NCBI GenBank assembly: GCA_025964695.1
Contig: JAOPYK010000140.1
Location: 36,758-100,757, forward strand
Reading direction: 5' to 3'
Length of the DNA: 64,000 bases
DNA from: Streptosporangiaceae bacterium
GTDB taxonomy: Bacteria; Actinomycetota; Actinomycetes; Streptosporangiales; Streptosporangiaceae
Under the pieces are notes generated by a model. It saw only the letters and a list, made by a program, of their open reading frames with translations. It did no database searches and had not been told where the DNA came from. Of this stretch, positions 60,955 through 64,000 are shown piece by piece. Numbering within the stretch: the stretch's first letter is position 1; every line of letters starts with the position of its first letter. The position numbers and the translations under genes were made by a program.

Positions 60955-61108
60955 CGGGACCTCCAGATCGCCCGTCACCAATCTCGCATCTACCCGCTAG
61001 GACGGATCGGATATCCCGTTTCGTGACATATTCGGCGACCGAAGCCGGCCTTGGCCCGACCTACACTGGCGACCTGGCGACGGACGGTCATGATTATTTC
61101 CTACGGTT

Positions 61109-61122
61109 GTTACACAAGTAAC
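61109..61122. promoter_or_regulatory. GTTAC-4-GTAAC inverted repeat
   Basis: A small perfect inverted repeat in the region between the divergent qcrB and PucR-type genes, 55 bp before the latter; another GTTAC lies at 61145. It may be an operator for either gene. Confidence 0.4.
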
Positions 61123-61176
61123 CACACATCTCCACTGCCCTGTGCGTTACTGGTGAGGTAGTGATCGGCTGGAGGT

Positions 61177-62463
61177 ATGTGCGTGACTGGCGAAACGGGG
61201 GCATCCGCTCTGTCTCACCAGCCCTGGGTCGACATCCCCCAGGAACTGGCGGAGATGATCCGGCCCCACCTCGACGAGGTGGCGGACGACATGATTCAGG
61301 AGATCCAGGCGCGGGTCAGGGAGTATTCGCGGCCGGGTGACGGTCCGTACTCGGCGACTCTGCGGCTCGCCGTCGAGCGCGTCCTGCAGTACTTCGTGGA
61401 CCGGATCGGCTCGCCCGACACACCGGCCGAGAGCGTCACCGACTTCTTCCGCGCGATCGGCCGCGGTGAGGCGGGGGAGGGGCGCAGCCTCGACGCGTTG
61501 CAGGCGGCCACCCGGGTCGGTGGCCTGATCGCCTGGCGGCATATCTCCGAAGGAGCCGTGGCGCTGAACATCGCCGCCAAGGTGGTGGCGATCCTCGGCG
61601 AGGCTCTGCTCACCTTCCAGGACGAACTCGCCGCCGCGGCCGCCGAGGGCTACGCGCAGGCGCAGTCCGCGGCCGCCGGCGAGATGCAACGCCGCCGCCG
61701 GCGCCTGCTCGACCTGTTGCTCAGCACTCCGCCGTCCAGCATGGAGGCCATCGCCGACCTGGCGGCCGCCGCGCACTGGCCGCTGCCGCGTACGGTCGCC
61801 GCAGTCGCGCTGGGCGGCAACCACCAGGACACCCGGCTGCACGCCCTGCCCCCCGACATCCTCGCCGACCTCACCCGGCGCAGGCCGTCACTGATCATTC
61901 CGGACCCGGACGGGCCGGGCCGCGCCAAGCTCATCGACCGTGCGCTGGCCGACTGCGTCGCCGCCGTCGGGCCGACGGTGCCCCTCAACGAGGCGGCCCG
62001 CTCGATGCAGTGGGCCCGCCAGACGCTCGCCCTCAGCCAGCGGGGGATCATCGAGGAGACGGGCGTGGTGCGCTGCGTCGAGCACATCTCCACCTTGATC
62101 GTCTTTCGGGACGAGGACCTGCTGGAGTCGCTCGCTCTGCGGCGGCTGGCACCGCTGGCGCATCTGCGCGCCAGCCAGCAGGACCGGCTGGCCGAGACGC
62201 TGCTGGCCTGGCTGCAGGCCGGGCGCAACGCCAACGAGGTCGCCATGCGCCTGCATGTCCACCCGCAGACCGTGCGTTACCGGCTGCGCCAGCTCGAGGA
62301 TCTGTTCGGGGACCAGTTGCTGGACCCCGACCAGCGGTTCGACCTGGAGATCGTGCTGCGGGCCCGGCGGCTGCTCATGGCGCAGGGCGAAGGCCTCGCC
62401 CTGGAGGTCACCGCCCCCCACAAGGTGGTGGCCGCCGGAGAGGTCATCGCCTTCCGCGGCTAG
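61177..62463 (+). CDS. PucR/CdaR-type helix-turn-helix regulator
   Basis: A 428-residue regulator. The N-terminal half is a helical sensor with RsbRD-like or GAF-type character (VDIPQELAEMIRPHLDEVADD start). The C-terminal PucR HTH is clear: NANEVAMRLHVHPQTVRYRL, then RQLEDLFGDQLLDP. These proteins are common in actinobacteria as local activators of unclear ligand. ATG 61177 or GTG 61183 may start it. It diverges from qcrB and converges on the ligase gene. Confidence 0.88.
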   Translation: MCVTGETGASALSHQPWVDIPQELAEMIRPHLDEVADDMIQEIQARVREYSRPGDGPYSATLRLAVERVLQYFVDRIGSPDTPAESVTDFFRAIGRGEAGEGRSLDALQAATRVGGLIAWRHISEGAVALNIAAKVVAILGEALLTFQDELAAAAAEGYAQAQSAAAGEMQRRRRRLLDLLLSTPPSSMEAIADLAAAAHWPLPRTVAAVALGGNHQDTRLHALPPDILADLTRRRPSLIIPDPDGPGRAKLIDRALADCVAAVGPTVPLNEAARSMQWARQTLALSQRGIIEETGVVRCVEHISTLIVFRDEDLLESLALRRLAPLAHLRASQQDRLAETLLAWLQAGRNANEVAMRLHVHPQTVRYRLRQLEDLFGDQLLDPDQRFDLEIVLRARRLLMAQGEGLALEVTAPHKVVAAGEVIAFRG

Positions 62464-62470
62464 AAGCCCC

Positions 62471-63946
62471 TCAGGGGCCGATGTCCCAGGTGTGGACGGG
62501 CTCGTTGGTGTGCATGCGCTCGATGTAGGCGTTGGTCATCAGTTGCAGGCTCGCGTGCCGGTCGAGGCCGAACGACTCCTCGATGGCGTGCAACGTCGCC
62601 ATTTGCCAGGCGGCGCCGGTCTGGCCGTTGCGGCAGCGCTGCTCGATGATGCCGAGCAGGTGCTCGCGGCGTTCGCGCCCGACGCCCCACCGTTCGAGAC
62701 CCTCGTGGGCCATCGGCAGCAGCCGCCGCAGGATGAGTTCGGAGGCGGTCAGCTCGCCGAGCCCCGGCCAGTACTGTGGCGCCTCGATGCCGTACCGGGC
62801 GGCGCTGTGCAGATTGTCCTCGGCGGCCGTGAACGAGAGCCGGGACCAGACGGGCCGGTCCTCCTCGGCGAGATAGCGGACCAGCCCGTAGTAGAAGGCA
62901 CCGTTGGCGATCACGTCGGTGACCGTCGGCCCGGCCGGCAGCACCCGGTTCTCCACTCGCAGGTGCGGCCTGCCGTCCACGACCGCGTACACCGGCCGAT
63001 TCCACCGGTAGACGGTGCCGTTGTGCAGGGTGAGCTCGCCCAGATGCGGAATGCCGCCGCGTGCCAGGGTGGCCTCCGGATCCTCGTCCTCGCAGATGGG
63101 CAGCAGTGCGGGGAAGTATCTGGTGTTCTCCTCGAACAGATCGAAGACCGAGGTGATCCAGCGTTCGCCGAACCACACCCGGGGACGTACCCCCTGGGAC
63201 TTGAGCTCCTGCGGCCGAGTGTCGGTGGCCTGCTCGAACAGGGTGATACGGGTCTCGTGCCAGAGCTCCTGACCGAACAGGAACGGTGAGTTCGCGGCGA
63301 CCGCCACCTCGGCGCCCGCGATGGCCTGTGCCGCGTTCCAGTACGGCCCGAAGTCGTCGGGGCTCACCTGGAGATGGAACTGGATGCTCGTGCAGGCCGC
63401 TTCGGGGGTGATGCAGTCGGCATAGGTGTTCAGCCGCTCCACCCCGTCGATCTTGATGTGCAGGTCCTCGCCCCGGGCCGCGAAGATCTGCTCGTTCAGC
63501 AGCTTGTAACGCTCATTGTGGGAGAGCGTGCCCAGATGGATGTCGGACTCCCGCAACGTCGGCAGGATGCCTATCATCACCAGCCGGCCACCGACGCTCC
63601 GGGCACCCTCCTCGGCCTTGTCGAGGTTGTCGCGGATCTCCTGTTCCAGTTCCCCGCCGCTGCCCAGCTCTCTCGGCGGCACGTTGATCTCGAGGTTGAA
63701 CTGGCCCAGCTCCGTCTCCCAGGCCGGGTCGGCGATGGCGTCCAGGACGTCGGCGTTGCGCATGAGTGGATCGCCGTGCCGGTCGACCAGATTGAGTTCT
63801 ATCTCCAGCCCGATGTGCGGACGGTTGAACTCGAACTGCGACTCTTGGAGCATGCGGGCGAGCACGTCCAGACAGCGATGCACCTTCTCCCGGTACTGTC
63901 GCCGATCGTCTCGGCTGACCGAGATCCGGGCGACATCCTTGCCCAT
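62471..63946 (-). CDS. GCS2-family carboxylate-amine / glutamate-cysteine ligase
   Basis: A 491-residue ATP-dependent ligase of the glutamate-cysteine ligase type 2 family. The N-terminal GLEIELNLVD contains the Mg/ATP-binding Glu residues. FNLEINVPP, TSIQFHLQVSPDDF, NSPFLFGQELWHETR and HLRVENRVLPAGPT follow. Mycothiol producers do not use glutathione, so the true substrate may differ from glutamate and cysteine. The ATG at 63946 begins a normal N-terminus; the longer frame from 63985 is less likely. The remaining 54 bases hold no gene. Confidence 0.85.
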   Translation of the reverse strand: MGKDVARISVSRDDRRQYREKVHRCLDVLARMLQESQFEFNRPHIGLEIELNLVDRHGDPLMRNADVLDAIADPAWETELGQFNLEINVPPRELGSGGELEQEIRDNLDKAEEGARSVGGRLVMIGILPTLRESDIHLGTLSHNERYKLLNEQIFAARGEDLHIKIDGVERLNTYADCITPEAACTSIQFHLQVSPDDFGPYWNAAQAIAGAEVAVAANSPFLFGQELWHETRITLFEQATDTRPQELKSQGVRPRVWFGERWITSVFDLFEENTRYFPALLPICEDEDPEATLARGGIPHLGELTLHNGTVYRWNRPVYAVVDGRPHLRVENRVLPAGPTVTDVIANGAFYYGLVRYLAEEDRPVWSRLSFTAAEDNLHSAARYGIEAPQYWPGLGELTASELILRRLLPMAHEGLERWGVGRERREHLLGIIEQRCRNGQTGAAWQMATLHAIEESFGLDRHASLQLMTNAYIERMHTNEPVHTWDIGP

Positions 63947-64000
63947 ACCTGGAGATCTCCCACCGACACGGGCGGTGAAACCCAAAGTGGGGCGCGGATC

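Overview
The window is 64 kb of very GC-rich DNA with GTG starts, heavy third-position GC and tightly packed, often overlapping genes. This is typical of a filamentous actinobacterium. The gene set (membrane pyrophosphatase, actinobacterial PDWY-type cytochrome b, SerB with ACT domains, PucR, IclR and ROK regulators, crotonyl-CoA carboxylase/reductase, multidomain PKS) would suit the Streptosporangiales or a related order. That placement is an inference from gene style; no rRNA or other marker is present.

Layout. 1-3.6 kb: end of hppA, a small membrane protein, a SixA-type phosphatase and an FUSC-type membrane protein. 3.7-8.1 kb (minus strand): a xylose-type ABC sugar operon (lipoprotein, single-domain ATPase, permease, ROK regulator) with an intercistronic hairpin after the binding-protein gene. 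8.6-13.3 kb (minus): serB, then an SDR / MFS / QueA-like operon whose QueA-like protein carries an unusual repeat-built insert. 13.5-16.2 kb: a GAF histidine kinase, NarL-type regulator and PP2C phosphatase. 16.2-25.6 kb: an unknown protein, a lone ABC ATPase, two SPFH (stomatin-like) proteins, the second coupled to NfeD, a TSUP permease, a Rieske/DUF2231 membrane protein and a large molybdopterin oxidoreductase. 25.6-28.5 kb: a TetR regulator divergent from a GH1 beta-glucosidase. 28.5-36.3 kb: an EphD-like hydrolase-dehydrogenase fusion, a CapA lipoprotein with a decayed second copy beside it, a class V aminotransferase, a LURP-one protein, an alpha/beta hydrolase, debris of an ABC ATPase and a LuxR regulator, and a di-iron ferritin-like protein. 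36.4-42.4 kb: secreted or membrane-anchored envelope proteins, an RlpA-like protein, a beta-hydroxyacid dehydrogenase and an IclR regulator.

The most interesting part is 42.4-59.3 kb. A fatty acyl-AMP ligase, an MmpL/RND exporter and a secreted Ag85-like esterase form one transcription unit. A glycosyltransferase and a 14-TM MFS exporter run the other way. A 2207-residue PKS (ACP-KS-AT-DH*-KR-ACP-ACP*-TE) and a crotonyl-CoA carboxylase/reductase follow. The PKS has the FAAL-loaded N-terminal ACP and terminal TE of mycobacterial Pks13. It also has a KR in cis, a DH whose catalytic His is Arg, and an AT with a GAGH motif that fits CCR-supplied alkylmalonyl units. The predicted product is an alpha-branched beta-hydroxy (mycolate-like) fatty acyl unit, probably glycosylated and exported. 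Two nearly identical 18-bp palindromes, one before the FAAL gene and one in the exporter/PKS divergent promoter, suggest that one regulator controls the whole locus.

The window closes with an orphan cytochrome b (qcrB) convergent on ccr, a PucR-type regulator and a glutamate-cysteine-ligase-type enzyme. I saw no rRNA, tRNA, CRISPR array, insertion sequence or prophage.
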